The translations under genes and the position numbers were made by a program. From Verrucomicrobiaceae bacterium (GTDB taxonomy: Bacteria > Pseudomonadota > Gammaproteobacteria > Pseudomonadales > CAMLJR01): a DNA stretch of 33,677 nt. The stretch is from positions 1-33,677 of the forward strand of contig JAQGNY010000050.1 in the NCBI GenBank assembly GCA_028293825.1, given 5' to 3'. The notes below the pieces were generated by a model. That model did no database searches and was not told the origin of the DNA. It saw only the letters and a list, made by a program, of their open reading frames with translations. Below, one piece after another: positions 25,312 to 33,677 of this stretch. How positions within the stretch are numbered: the stretch's first letter is position 1; each line of letters begins with the position of its first letter.

Positions 25312-26733
25312 ATGACTAATGCACAGACCGCAGCTACTGCTGCGTCGACCAGCGAATCCCCCGAACGACGCAATATCACCGCGTGGATCGAAAAAAATAT
25401 CGGCGGCAAAGTCACACATATCGAACTGTTGCGCCGTTGGCGCCCGATTTGGCACGTCAGTCTTGAGAAAGACGGCAAAGCCAGACAGGTACTCGTTAAA
25501 GGCATCCGGCCCTGGGACAGCATTCCGTATTCGCTGGAACACGAAATGGTTTCAATGCAGGTGTTGGAGAAGAACGACATTCTCGTTCCACATGTTTACG
25601 GAATGATCCCGGACCCCGAAGCGTTCGTGATGGATTGGGTCGATGCCGACATTCGCGATGCGGGTCTGGTGCAGCAGGGCATCGAGCACACCTCGACGAT
25701 GAGCCCGGAGCGCTGGGCGGCAAGTCTGAAATACATGGAATCGCTGGCGCGCATCCACAAGATTCCCACCGAGCAATTTGTCGGCAAGGAATTGAGCCAG
25801 CCGGTTGGCGCGGCGCAAGTCGCGCTGACGCACTTCGAGCGCTATCTGAAGATGCTCGAAGACACCGATGGCATCGATGCCACGATGGAATTCTTCGCGG
25901 TTTGGTTGCGTCGCAATGTGCCGCAGCACCGCACGCGTCCGTCCTATATCACCGGCGATTGCGGACAGTTCCTCAATAAAGGCGAAGAGCTGGTGGCGAT
26001 TATCGATGTTGAGATCGGCCATCTCGGCGATCCGATGCACGATCTGGCCTGCTTCCGCGGCCGCCATCCGGTCGAAAACATGGGCGATCTGCCGGCGCTG
26101 TATCGCCATTATGAGAAGGCATCCGGCGAGCCATTGGATTTACCAACGCTGGCGTATCATACCGTGGTGTTTCAGGCGATGGCGACGATTGCGCCGATCC
26201 TGGCAATTCGCGAGCGTCATCCCGGCGGCGATTGGGTGGAAGGTGCGGTGCAGATACCGTTTATCGGCCGGCGTGCATTCGAGGCCATGGCCGAGTGTCT
26301 CGGCGTTGAGCTCGACGACTCGATCAAACTTCCCGCCGCGCATGTGGCGCCGCTGGAAGAGTTGGCCGTCGACAAATTGCTCGCGGAAATCAACCGGCTG
26401 CCACTGTCGGAAGACTTTCCTGTCTGGCAGCGCGGTGTGCTCGCATCGCTGCCGCAGTTTCTGCTGACACAAGTTCGCTACGGTGGCTGGCTCGAAGAAG
26501 AAGAACTGAATGCTATCGGCGAATTGTTGGGCAAGCGTCCGGCCAATTTGGTCGAGGGTGACAAGGTGCTCAAGGCCTTCGTGCAAAAGGCTGGGCCCGA
26601 TCAGGATGTCACGTTGCTGAAACTGTTTTACCGGCGCCTTCTGCGCATGTGTCTCGCCTACGCCGGCCCGAATCCACCGGCAAACCATCTGCTGCTGATG
26701 AAGGTTGAGCCGATTATGAACATGCAGCGCTAA
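25312..26733 (+). CDS. APH-like phosphotransferase family protein with C-terminal extension
   Basis: A 473-residue protein related to aminoglycoside phosphotransferases and ACAD10-like kinases. The N-lobe Lys63 lies in VLVKG. The catalytic-loop region reads SYITGDCGQFLN with Asp216, and the metal-binding region is IIDVEIGHLGDPMHDLA with Asp232. Compared with the usual HGDxxxxN, the His is replaced (TGD) and the Asn is one position later (Asn222). About 130 C-terminal residues after 340 are helical and not part of the kinase core. ATG 25312 has GGAG about 9 bp upstream. In related bacteria such genes often sit with acyl-CoA dehydrogenase or steroid genes and probably phosphorylate hydroxyacyl or lipid-like substrates rather than antibiotics. 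It precedes the second TonB receptor by 126 bp. Confidence 0.88.
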   Translation: MTNAQTAATAASTSESPERRNITAWIEKNIGGKVTHIELLRRWRPIWHVSLEKDGKARQVLVKGIRPWDSIPYSLEHEMVSMQVLEKNDILVPHVYGMIPDPEAFVMDWVDADIRDAGLVQQGIEHTSTMSPERWAASLKYMESLARIHKIPTEQFVGKELSQPVGAAQVALTHFERYLKMLEDTDGIDATMEFFAVWLRRNVPQHRTRPSYITGDCGQFLNKGEELVAIIDVEIGHLGDPMHDLACFRGRHPVENMGDLPALYRHYEKASGEPLDLPTLAYHTVVFQAMATIAPILAIRERHPGGDWVEGAVQIPFIGRRAFEAMAECLGVELDDSIKLPAAHVAPLEELAVDKLLAEINRLPLSEDFPVWQRGVLASLPQFLLTQVRYGGWLEEEELNAIGELLGKRPANLVEGDKVLKAFVQKAGPDQDVTLLKLFYRRLLRMCLAYAGPNPPANHLLLMKVEPIMNMQR

Positions 26734-26859
26734 CGCTAAAACCCTTTCCCGCCTAACTGCATTTGATCGCAGCACTCGCCCAGCACATGGGCGATTTGCC
26801 GCGAGGGGCGGGACTTCGTCTGTAGTTTTTCAAAAATATATCCGTGAAGGTTTCCGACT

Positions 26860-29208
26860 ATGAAATTGTTAACGAACGCTGCCTGTGGTCTCGCTGCAAC
26901 ATTCGCCTTGCCGCCGCTGATGAACGTGGCTTTTGCCGCAGATGCGCGTGTCAATGTGATTGAAGAAGTGGTAGTGAATGCGCGCAAGCGCGAAGAAAAT
27001 TTGCAGACGACCCCGGTAGCGGTGACCGCCACCACCGAAAAAGGCCTTGAGCTAAAGCAAATTCTCAATGTCTCGGATATTCAACGCACCGCCCCTAATT
27101 TGGGTATCTCATCGGGCGCGACAGCCGGCTCGAAATTCGTATTCGTGAGCCTGCGCGGCCAGCAGAATTTGCAATCGGGCGTCGGCAATGATCCGGCGGT
27201 CGGTATTTATGTCGACGGCGTTTATATGGCGCGGCCATCGACGGGCGTGATGGATTTGAATGACGTGCAGCGCGTGGAAGTATTGCGTGGACCGCAGGGC
27301 ACATTGTTTGGTCGCAATACGATTGGCGGCGCGGTCAGCATTATCACCAACGAGCCCACCGATAAACTCGAAGGCAAGGTTTCGGTCGATATCGGCCAAT
27401 ACCAAACCAAAGATATTTCCGGTGTGATCAATGTGCCGATTTCGAACGACCTCGATGTGCGCGTATCGGGTCACCATAAAAGCCACATCGGTTACGGTGA
27501 AAACCGCACGCTGAATCAGGATGCCGCCGATCTGGATCACGACGATTTCGTAAGGTTCGGCGCGCGCTATCAAATCAACGACGATTGGAATGCAAAATTT
27601 TCCGCCGACTGGAATGAAATCGAAGACAAGGGCGTGTTGAACGGTTTGGCCGCCTGGAACGACACCACCGGATTACTCGGCGCTAATGGGATTTCACTCG
27701 ATCCGTATCTGCACACCGGCTCCGACTGGTACAAAAGTTATGGCAGCGCAAAAACCGACGTTGATAAAAAATACACGCCGTCCGATATGGTCCGCAGTTC
27801 GGGCTTCAGTCTGAAATTCAACGGCGATTTGGGCTGGAGCGATTTCAGTTCGATCACGGCTTGGCGCACCAGCTCCAGCAAGTCCTATCAGGATCTCGAC
27901 GCTACCCCGATCGATATTCTGCAGGTTTACAGCACCTTTGATTCGCAGGCGTTTTCGCAGGAATTGCAATTGTCCGGCAGCTGGGACGCGCTCAGCTGGA
28001 CTGGCGGTCTGTTTTATTTTCGCGAGTTGGGTCAAGAGACCAGCGAAGCGCAATCGTTCGGGTTTCTCGGCACCGGATTTTTCGAAAACTTTTCCGATGT
28101 CGAAAACGTTTCGTACGCCGCGTTTTTGCAGACCTATTACCAGTTCACCGACAAAGTCCGCGGTGTAGCCGGTTTCCGCTATACCAAGGATGAACGTAAC
28201 GCGGTTCTCCATCACACCAATGTCGTTAACGATCCATCGACGTGTAATGTAGCGATTCCTGATGGCGGCGCTTTCCCGCCGTGTAATCAGACGTTAAAAG
28301 CCGACTTCGAATACCCGGCATGGGTGCTCGGTCTCGATTATCAAATGACCGACGAAATATTCCTGTACGCGAAAACCAGCGGCGCCTCGATGGCTGGCGG
28401 TTGGAATCTGCGCACCGGTGCCGAGCCCGCATTCAATCCGCAAGATGTGGTCGATGTCGAATTCGGCGTGAAGGCAGATTGGCTCGATGGTCGCCTGCGC
28501 ACCAACCTTGCGGCCTTTCATATGTGGCAATCGGATATTCAGCGCAACGTGTCTACCGTAGTCAATAATCGGACCACGCAATACGTGCGCAATTCCGGCG
28601 ATTCGCAGATCGACGGTGTCGAATTCGAAGGCACTGCATTGCCGTGGGACGGCATGGAGCTGACCGCAACGCTGGGCTGGATGCACGGCACTTACGATAG
28701 CGGCACGTATACCGAGGAGCAGGCCGTGCCAACGGTGACGACACCGACCCCCGGCTGCACGCCGATCGCCGGCGGCGCTTATACGTGCGCGGTCGATCGC
28801 AGTGGTGAAAAACTGCTGCAATTGCCCGAGTTCACCTACAGCCTGGGCGCGACGCAAAGCTGGCCGTTGGATATCGGCACATTGCGTGTCCACCTCGATT
28901 ACTCATTTATCGACGATCAGACTTTCTTCCAACAGACCGCATCGCAGTATCAATCGGCAGCCACTAAAGCTGCGTTTGCTAAGTCGAATCAATTGGGTCG
29001 ACTCGATGGCTACGGCTTAGTGAACGGCAATGTCACGCTCGATATGGAGAAACCTGGCGTAACGTTGACGCTATGGGCGCGCAATCTGACCGATAAAAAA
29101 TATGTGCAGATGAATTTTGCCGATCTGTATACCAGCCTCGGTACATCGATTGATTATGTCGGCGAGCCGCGTATTGTCGGGTTGACGGCATCGTATCGGT
29201 TTCAATAG
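26860..29208 (+). CDS. TonB-dependent outer-membrane receptor, paralogue of 2468-4816
   Basis: An outer-membrane transporter of 782 residues. The signal peptide covers about 1-26 (cleavage after AFA), the TonB-box-like IEEVVVNARK is at 34-43 and the plug starts with LQTTPVAV at 48. The plug ends with LRGPQGTLFGRNTIGGAVSI, and the barrel contains YAKTSGASMAGGWN, which the first receptor also has. It ends in ASYRFQ, with Phe next to last. ATG 26860 has GAAGG 9 bp upstream. The equal length and identical placement of landmarks show common descent with the first receptor, though many barrel positions differ, so ligands may differ. The 126-bp gap after the APH-like gene holds nested inverted repeats (CCCGCC 26748-26753 with GGCGGG 26807-26812; CGCCCA with TGGGCG inside). 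Confidence 0.95.
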   Translation: MKLLTNAACGLAATFALPPLMNVAFAADARVNVIEEVVVNARKREENLQTTPVAVTATTEKGLELKQILNVSDIQRTAPNLGISSGATAGSKFVFVSLRGQQNLQSGVGNDPAVGIYVDGVYMARPSTGVMDLNDVQRVEVLRGPQGTLFGRNTIGGAVSIITNEPTDKLEGKVSVDIGQYQTKDISGVINVPISNDLDVRVSGHHKSHIGYGENRTLNQDAADLDHDDFVRFGARYQINDDWNAKFSADWNEIEDKGVLNGLAAWNDTTGLLGANGISLDPYLHTGSDWYKSYGSAKTDVDKKYTPSDMVRSSGFSLKFNGDLGWSDFSSITAWRTSSSKSYQDLDATPIDILQVYSTFDSQAFSQELQLSGSWDALSWTGGLFYFRELGQETSEAQSFGFLGTGFFENFSDVENVSYAAFLQTYYQFTDKVRGVAGFRYTKDERNAVLHHTNVVNDPSTCNVAIPDGGAFPPCNQTLKADFEYPAWVLGLDYQMTDEIFLYAKTSGASMAGGWNLRTGAEPAFNPQDVVDVEFGVKADWLDGRLRTNLAAFHMWQSDIQRNVSTVVNNRTTQYVRNSGDSQIDGVEFEGTALPWDGMELTATLGWMHGTYDSGTYTEEQAVPTVTTPTPGCTPIAGGAYTCAVDRSGEKLLQLPEFTYSLGATQSWPLDIGTLRVHLDYSFIDDQTFFQQTASQYQSAATKAAFAKSNQLGRLDGYGLVNGNVTLDMEKPGVTLTLWARNLTDKKYVQMNFADLYTSLGTSIDYVGEPRIVGLTASYRFQ

Positions 29209-29217
29209 TTAACGGAT

Positions 29218-29252
29218 GCGGCGACGCGATAATTGCGTCGTTCGCTTTTTTT
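29218..29252 (+). terminator. Rho-independent terminator after the second TonB receptor
   Basis: GCGACGC (29221-29227) pairs with GCGTCGT (29235-29241) around a 7-nt loop. The stem is extended by GCG/CGC (29218-29220 with 29243-29245) past one bulged T, and seven T residues follow at 29246-29252. It lies 10 bp after the stop codon. Confidence 0.8.
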
Positions 29253-29300
29253 CTTTCTCTTTTAATTTCGTAAAAAAAATCTTCTGCGCAGGAAATCATC

Positions 29301-30419
29301 ATGAATAATTTTTCTTCCGCGTTGCTGCTAACCGCCGTTGGCGATGTGATGGTGGCGCGTCACGACGAAACGCTATTGGATTTGGTGTCTGCACAATTGC
29401 AATCCTCCGATATCGTGTTCGGCAATTGCGAATGGCCGTATTCGGAAGAGCCGGGCGACACGCATCCGGTGGAGGCGCATCTCAACGACGGTGTCGACGA
29501 CATCGATTTATTCGTGCCGGGAAAACCGGAAAGCATAAGTATGTTGGCGAAGGCGGGCTTCGATGTGATGTCGTTCGCGAATAACCACTGCCTGCATTCG
29601 GGCTATCGCGTATTTCAGCGCACGCTGACATTGCTGCGCGAAGCTGCGATTGCACCGGTCGGTGCCGGCAATAATATTGCCGAGGCATTGCAGCCGGTAA
29701 TTATCGAACGCGTCGGCACACGCATCGCTTTTATCGCCTGCGCGTCGGCGTTATTGCCGGGCACCGAAGCGGGTCGGCGCACGCCGGGAATTGCGCCGTT
29801 GCGCCGCCATAGCTATTTCGAAAATCCGGCGTGGGAAATGCTCGGTATCGATCCGAAAATTAAAACGCTGGTTAATCGCGACGATTTAGCCGCGCTGTGC
29901 GAAAGCATTCGAGCGGCGCGCAAAATTGCCGATGTGGTGATCATCAGCTGCCATTGGGGAATTCTCGAACACCGTTCGGCGATTGGCGATTATCAGCGCG
30001 AAGCCGCGCATGCATTTATCGATTGCGGCGCCGATTTAATTCTCGGTCACGGTCCGCTCGTTACCAAAGGCATCGAGGTGTATCGCGGCAAAACTATTTT
30101 TTATTCGCTCGGTAAATTTTTGATGAAAGGTCCGGTAGAAACCGGACAAATTCCGGTCGGCATGTCAGTGCCTTTCGGCGACGAAAGTCGCAAAGGAATT
30201 GCGGCGCTGGTGGAGATCGAGCACAAACAAATAGTTCGCACCGGGTTCACACCGTGTTACGCCGATGAACAATCGCGTCCGCGTTTGCTCGAAGCGGATG
30301 ACGCCATGTTCGGTGAAATTGCCGAAGACATTCGGCGTATCAGTAGTGAAGCGGGGTTGGGCGCGCTGCGCTTGGAAAATAGTGGCGACCGTGTAGTGGT
30401 CAGCTCGACCTCTGAGTAA
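29301..30419 (+). CDS. CapA-family metallophosphatase-like protein
   Basis: A 372-residue protein of the CapA/PgsA-like calcineurin-type phosphatase superfamily, known from poly-gamma-glutamate and capsule loci. Visible motifs are GDVM (Asp15), GNCE (Asn42, Glu44; usually NLE), FANNH (Asn94, His96), SCHWG (His218) and GHGPL (His250). In the family the last motif is commonly GHxPH, so the second His is Leu253 here, and the following YSLGNF reads YSLGKF. No signal peptide is visible, which is unusual for a capsule factor. ATG 29301 has AGGAAA about 8 bp upstream. It lies between two terminators, so it is probably transcribed alone. The real substrate is unknown. Confidence 0.9.
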   Translation: MNNFSSALLLTAVGDVMVARHDETLLDLVSAQLQSSDIVFGNCEWPYSEEPGDTHPVEAHLNDGVDDIDLFVPGKPESISMLAKAGFDVMSFANNHCLHSGYRVFQRTLTLLREAAIAPVGAGNNIAEALQPVIIERVGTRIAFIACASALLPGTEAGRRTPGIAPLRRHSYFENPAWEMLGIDPKIKTLVNRDDLAALCESIRAARKIADVVIISCHWGILEHRSAIGDYQREAAHAFIDCGADLILGHGPLVTKGIEVYRGKTIFYSLGKFLMKGPVETGQIPVGMSVPFGDESRKGIAALVEIEHKQIVRTGFTPCYADEQSRPRLLEADDAMFGEIAEDIRRISSEAGLGALRLENSGDRVVVSSTSE

Positions 30420-30439
30420 ATTGCTATGCGACGCTGCGA

Positions 30440-30478
30440 CTGTTGCTGATGCAGCAGCTTTGCAACAGCATATTTTTT
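30440..30478 (+). terminator. Rho-independent terminator after the CapA-like gene
   Basis: CTGTTGC (30440-30446) pairs with GCAACAG (30462-30468) around a 15-nt loop that can form an inner stem. Six T residues follow at 30473-30478. It lies 20 bp beyond the stop codon. Confidence 0.6.
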
Positions 30479-30661
30479 AAAAGCCTTTTGGTTTGCGAGG
30501 ATTTCTTGATTTAAGAACTTTGGTGTTCGGCGATTCCATTTATGATTTTGGTGAGTCGGCGAACGCGCAGAAAATAATTTTTGTTTGCAGCCGCAACAAT
30601 AATAGCGACCACGTTCTTTTCGTCCGATCAATATGCAATAGTGACGACCTTCCTCACTTGC

Positions 30662-32914
30662 ATGACGAATCCAATTATGGCGCGTACTTCCGAATCGTCA
30701 CCGCAGCCGTTTGTGCCGGCGAATCTTGCTCCCGCTGAATTTACCTTCAGAGCCCTGTTGCTCGGTGTCGTGCTCGGTGCCGTGTTCGGCGCGTCGTCGC
30801 TTTATCTCGTACTCAAAGTCGGTTTGACCGTTAGCGCCTCGATACCGGTAGCGGTTATCGCGATCACGTTTTTTCGGCTGTACGCGAAAATGGGCGGCCG
30901 CGATGCCAGCATTCTGGAAAATAATATTGTCGCAACGGCGGGTTCGGCGGGCGAATCCATCGCCTTCGGTCTCGGCGTAACGATGCCGGCGATTTTAATT
31001 CTCGGTTTCGATCTCGAAATAAGCCGTGTTTTGCTGGTGGCAGTGCTCGGCGGATTACTCGGTATTTTGATGATGATTCCGTTGCGACGCACGCTGATCG
31101 TGGCGCGTCACAAGGAATTGAAATACCCCGAAGGCACTGCGTGCGCGCAAGTGTTGATAGCCGCCGAGTTGTCGAAAGATTCCGCAGCGGGCGACAGTGC
31201 GGAAAACTCAAAACGCGCTGCCGTTATTTTTGGCGGATTTTTTATCGGCCTGATTTATAAAATCGGCAACACCGTATTTAAAGGCTGGAAAGAAGTGCCG
31301 TCGGTATTATTTGGCGCGCCGTTGAAAGGCGGTTCGATTGCGGCGGAAATATCGCCGGAGCTGCTCGGTGTCGGTTACATCATCGGCCCGCGTATCGCTT
31401 CGATCATGTGCGCGGGCGGGGTGCTCGCGTATCTGTTATTAATTCCGCTGATTAAATTCTTTGGCGATGGCTTACTCGAACCATTGCTGCCCGCCAGTAA
31501 ATTAATTAAAGACATGAGCGCCGGCGATATTCGCGGTGCGTACATTTTGTATATCGGCGCCGGCGCAGTGGCGACAGGCGGCGTAATCAGTTTAGTGCGC
31601 GCGCTGCCGACCATCTGGCGCAGCATGCGCGAAGGCTTGAATGGTTTCGGCGATCGCGGCAACGCGCAGTTGCGCACCGAGCGCGACATTTCGATGCGCT
31701 GGGTCTTGCTCGGTTGCGCGGCGGTTATTGCTGCGATCACCGCCGCGCCATCGCTGCACATGAATATTTTTGGCGCGATTCTGATTTTATTGTGCGGATT
31801 TTTATTCGTTACCGTGTCGTCGCGTTTAACCGGTGAAATTGGATCGTCGAGCAATCCGGTGTCGGGAATGACGATTGCGACGTTGTTGCTGACTTGTTTT
31901 ATTTTTTTGCTGTTGGGCTGGACCTCGCCGCCGTATTACGTGACGGCTCTATCGGTCGGCGCCATTGTTTGTATCGCCTGTGCGAACGGCGGTTCTACCT
32001 CGCAGGATTTAAAAACGGGTTTTCTGGTCGGCGCAACACCGCGCCTGCAGCAGTACGCGATTATTTGCGGCGCGTTGATTTCAGCCTTGGCGCTGGGACC
32101 AATCTTGTTGAAGTTAAATGCGGCGGCGACGGTGTACGTGCCCATCGAAAAAATAGCAACAGGGCTGCATACCGATGTTAATACGCTAACACAGGTGACG
32201 CATTTGGAAGGCCCGCAAGCCGCGAGCGATGCCAGCGAATATCGTATCTGGCAAAAAAATGATTCGATCAAAGCACCGGCCGGAAAATATTTGGTGAACG
32301 CAACCGGCGATGCTGTTTACTTCGTCGATCCCGGTATCAATGGCACTTATACGATGCGCCCTGATGGCAGCGAGGTGCGCAAATTCGATGCGCCGAAAGC
32401 CGTACTGGTGTCGTATATCATCAAGGGAATTCTCGACCGCGAGTTGCCGTGGGCGCTGGTTTTATTCGGCGTCATCATCGCGTTGGTGCTGGAGATGAGT
32501 GGCGTATCTTCGTTGCCGTTTGCAGTCGGCGTGTATTTGCCGCTGTCGTCATCGGCGCCGATTTTTGTCGGCGGCTTGGTGCGTTGGTGGGTTGATCGTC
32601 AGCGTAATGCCAGTGCGCAATTGGCTGCGTTGAGCGATGAAGAAAAATCGGCTGAAAGCGATCGGTCGCCCGGGGTATTGCTGGCGTCGGGTTACATTGC
32701 CGGCGGTGCATTGGCGGGAATCGTGATTGCGTTCAGTGCGGGCGTGCTATCGAATTTCGCTAAGGCTGTCGATATCTGGTCGAGCTCGAATAATCCATTT
32801 TATGCAGGCAATTATTCCAGCGCGTTGTCGCTGTTGCCGTGGTTGGTTTTAGTGATCGCATTAATCGCGGTTAACAAAAGCAAGCAACAAAAAAACAAAC
32901 AAGTCGCAAACTAA
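30662..32914 (+). CDS. OPT family transporter
   Basis: An inner-membrane carrier of about 750 residues with roughly 14-16 hydrophobic segments, of the OPT (oligopeptide transporter/YSL-like) family. Typical features are the N-terminal LAPAEFTFRALLLGVVLGA, then GASSLYLVLKVGLTVSASIPVAV; the segment around ENNIVATAGSAGESIAFG; GEIGSSSNPVSGMTIATLL; and the late ALVLEMSGVSSLPFAVGVYLPLS-type segment, here split by short loops. A soluble insert at about residues 500-580 (WQKNDSIKAPAGKYLV and following) is usual for bacterial members. Known OPT substrates are small peptides and metal chelates; nothing here tells which. The open frame begins at TTG 30581, but ATG 30662 or ATG 30677 fits family starts better. 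None has a clear ribosome-binding site. Confidence 0.93.
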   Translation: MTNPIMARTSESSPQPFVPANLAPAEFTFRALLLGVVLGAVFGASSLYLVLKVGLTVSASIPVAVIAITFFRLYAKMGGRDASILENNIVATAGSAGESIAFGLGVTMPAILILGFDLEISRVLLVAVLGGLLGILMMIPLRRTLIVARHKELKYPEGTACAQVLIAAELSKDSAAGDSAENSKRAAVIFGGFFIGLIYKIGNTVFKGWKEVPSVLFGAPLKGGSIAAEISPELLGVGYIIGPRIASIMCAGGVLAYLLLIPLIKFFGDGLLEPLLPASKLIKDMSAGDIRGAYILYIGAGAVATGGVISLVRALPTIWRSMREGLNGFGDRGNAQLRTERDISMRWVLLGCAAVIAAITAAPSLHMNIFGAILILLCGFLFVTVSSRLTGEIGSSSNPVSGMTIATLLLTCFIFLLLGWTSPPYYVTALSVGAIVCIACANGGSTSQDLKTGFLVGATPRLQQYAIICGALISALALGPILLKLNAAATVYVPIEKIATGLHTDVNTLTQVTHLEGPQAASDASEYRIWQKNDSIKAPAGKYLVNATGDAVYFVDPGINGTYTMRPDGSEVRKFDAPKAVLVSYIIKGILDRELPWALVLFGVIIALVLEMSGVSSLPFAVGVYLPLSSSAPIFVGGLVRWWVDRQRNASAQLAALSDEEKSAESDRSPGVLLASGYIAGGALAGIVIAFSAGVLSNFAKAVDIWSSSNNPFYAGNYSSALSLLPWLVLVIALIAVNKSKQQKNKQVAN

Positions 32915-32962
32915 ACAGATTGCAAAATAAGTAAATCGACAATCAACGAAAGCGGAAAATAG

Positions 32963-32989
32963 AAAAAAGCGGCACGAGTAAATTACCGC
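32963..32989 (-). terminator. weak terminator candidate of the yciK-like gene
   Basis: On the minus strand GCGG and CCGC (32989-32986 and 32972-32969) form a short stem followed by six T residues (A-run 32963-32968 on the plus strand), 13 bp after the stop codon. The stem has only four pairs, so this is tentative. Confidence 0.3.
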
Positions 32990-33001
32990 GCCTTGTTTAA
33001 T

Positions 33002-33677
33002 TTATTTGTGCTGCGCGTCGAGGCTTTGCCCGGTTACACCCAGACTGTCCGGCCCGATCAAATATAAATACACGGGCATGATTTGTTCGGGGCTGGGATT
33101 GGTCGCCGGACTTTCCGCCGGATAGGCAACGCGGCGCATCGCCGTGTTGGTGGCGCCGGGGTTAATGCAATTGACGCGAATGCCGGTGGTAGTATCGAGT
33201 TCATCGGCAAGCACCTGCGCCAAACCTTCGACACCGAATTTCGATACCGCGTATGCGCCCCAAAATGCACGGCCCTTGCGACCGACACCGGACGATGTAA
33301 ATACAATCGAAGCATCGCTGCTTCGCTGCAATAGCGGCAGCAATGCTTTGGTGAGCATGAAGTTCGCCGTCAAATTCACATTCAACACGTCGTTCCAATC
33401 CGCAACGCTGCTGTCGAGAATACTTTTGCGTTGTCCGAGAATTCCCGCGTTATGCAACAAACCATCGAGACGGCCGAATTCGCGTTCGATCGTTTCGCGC
33501 AGTGTGTGATATTCCTCCAGCGTGGCGCCGCCGAGCTTCAGCGGATAAATCGCCGGCTGCGTAAAGCCCGCCTGCTCGATTTCGTCGTAAACCGCTTCTA
33601 ATTTTTTGATGGTTTTGCCGAGTAAAATCACGGTGGCGCCGTGCGCTGCAAAACTCAATGCAGCGGCGCGGCCGATG
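33002..33677 (-). CDS. yciK: YciK-like short-chain dehydrogenase, N-terminus beyond window
   Basis: A partial SDR; at least 224 residues are seen and the frame stays open through base 33677. The visible N-terminal edge reads IGRAAALSFAAHGATVILLGK, the end of the TGxxxGIG cofactor motif, so only about 20-30 residues are missing. LDGLLHNAGILG, VNLTANFMLTKALLPLL, FTSSGVGRKGRAFWGAYAVSK (Ser, Tyr, Lys set; quoted over two motifs) and RVNCINPGATNTAMR closely follow E. coli YciK. The tail IMPVYLYLIGPDSLGVTGQ matches too. The function of YciK is poorly known. In many gammaproteobacteria yciK follows ubiG and a phosphoglycolate-phosphatase-like gene, which would be expected just outside the window. 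It is convergent with the OPT gene. Confidence 0.88.
   Translation of the reverse strand, partial: IGRAAALSFAAHGATVILLGKTIKKLEAVYDEIEQAGFTQPAIYPLKLGGATLEEYHTLRETIEREFGRLDGLLHNAGILGQRKSILDSSVADWNDVLNVNLTANFMLTKALLPLLQRSSDASIVFTSSGVGRKGRAFWGAYAVSKFGVEGLAQVLADELDTTTGIRVNCINPGATNTAMRRVAYPAESPATNPSPEQIMPVYLYLIGPDSLGVTGQSLDAQHK

Noticed and set aside
26748-26812. Nested inverted repeats between the APH-like and TonB genes as an attenuator
   Set aside because: Stems are only 6 bp with a long gap and no clean T-run; kept as a remark under the receptor, not called.

Overview
The window reads as chromosomal DNA of a Gram-negative proteobacterium, most likely a gammaproteobacterium. Supporting signs are two TonB-dependent outer-membrane receptors with signal peptides and C-terminal beta-strands, a YciK-type reductase at the right edge, and a YqjI-like PadR repressor. 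Base composition is moderate, with AT-rich gaps between genes. No rRNA, tRNA, CRISPR array, transposase or integrase was found. The species cannot be named from sequence alone.

Left block (1-6.7 kb): a sulfotransferase cut by the window edge, a DUF1214-type protein and a TonB receptor run left to right. An aldo/keto reductase and a Nu-class-like glutathione transferase lie on the opposite strand. Block 2 (7.1-12.3 kb): an unknown Ala/Gly-rich protein; a His-rich PadR regulator with a promoter-embedded palindrome and a co-transcribed MFS exporter; an orphan beta-barrel; a cytoplasmic DsbA-like protein; and a membrane-anchored pentapeptide-repeat protein. Block 3 (12.4-17.4 kb): an AraC regulator, a carboxymuconolactone-decarboxylase-like protein, a 3-alpha-hydroxysteroid-dehydrogenase-type SDR, a cytochrome P450 and, convergent to it, a second SDR. 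This looks like a small oxidative catabolic cluster for a hydrophobic substrate; steroids or terpenoids are an inference.

Block 4 (17.7-25.3 kb): a five-helix membrane protein; a giant soluble hybrid histidine kinase with two complete kinase modules and two receivers; a stand-alone DEDDh exonuclease; and, convergent to that, a protein of the plasmid RepA (RepA_C) family followed by a gene-free AT-rich stretch of 899 bp. The RepA gene is the least expected item and may mark an integrated plasmid or a secondary replicon. Block 5 (25.3-33.7 kb): an APH-like phosphotransferase, a second TonB receptor of the same length as the first, a CapA-like metallophosphatase, an OPT-family transporter and a partial yciK-like gene.

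Uptake (two receptors, OPT carrier), activation or oxidation (P450, SDRs, aldo/keto reductase, sulfotransferase, APH-like kinase) and detoxification (GST, MFS) together suggest a lifestyle of using amphipathic or hydrophobic organic compounds. At least eight intergenic or leader regions carry short duplications with a period of about 12-17 bp, a recurrent pattern that ordinary annotation does not explain. Start codons were re-chosen by ribosome-binding-site spacing where the longest open frame began at an unlikely codon.
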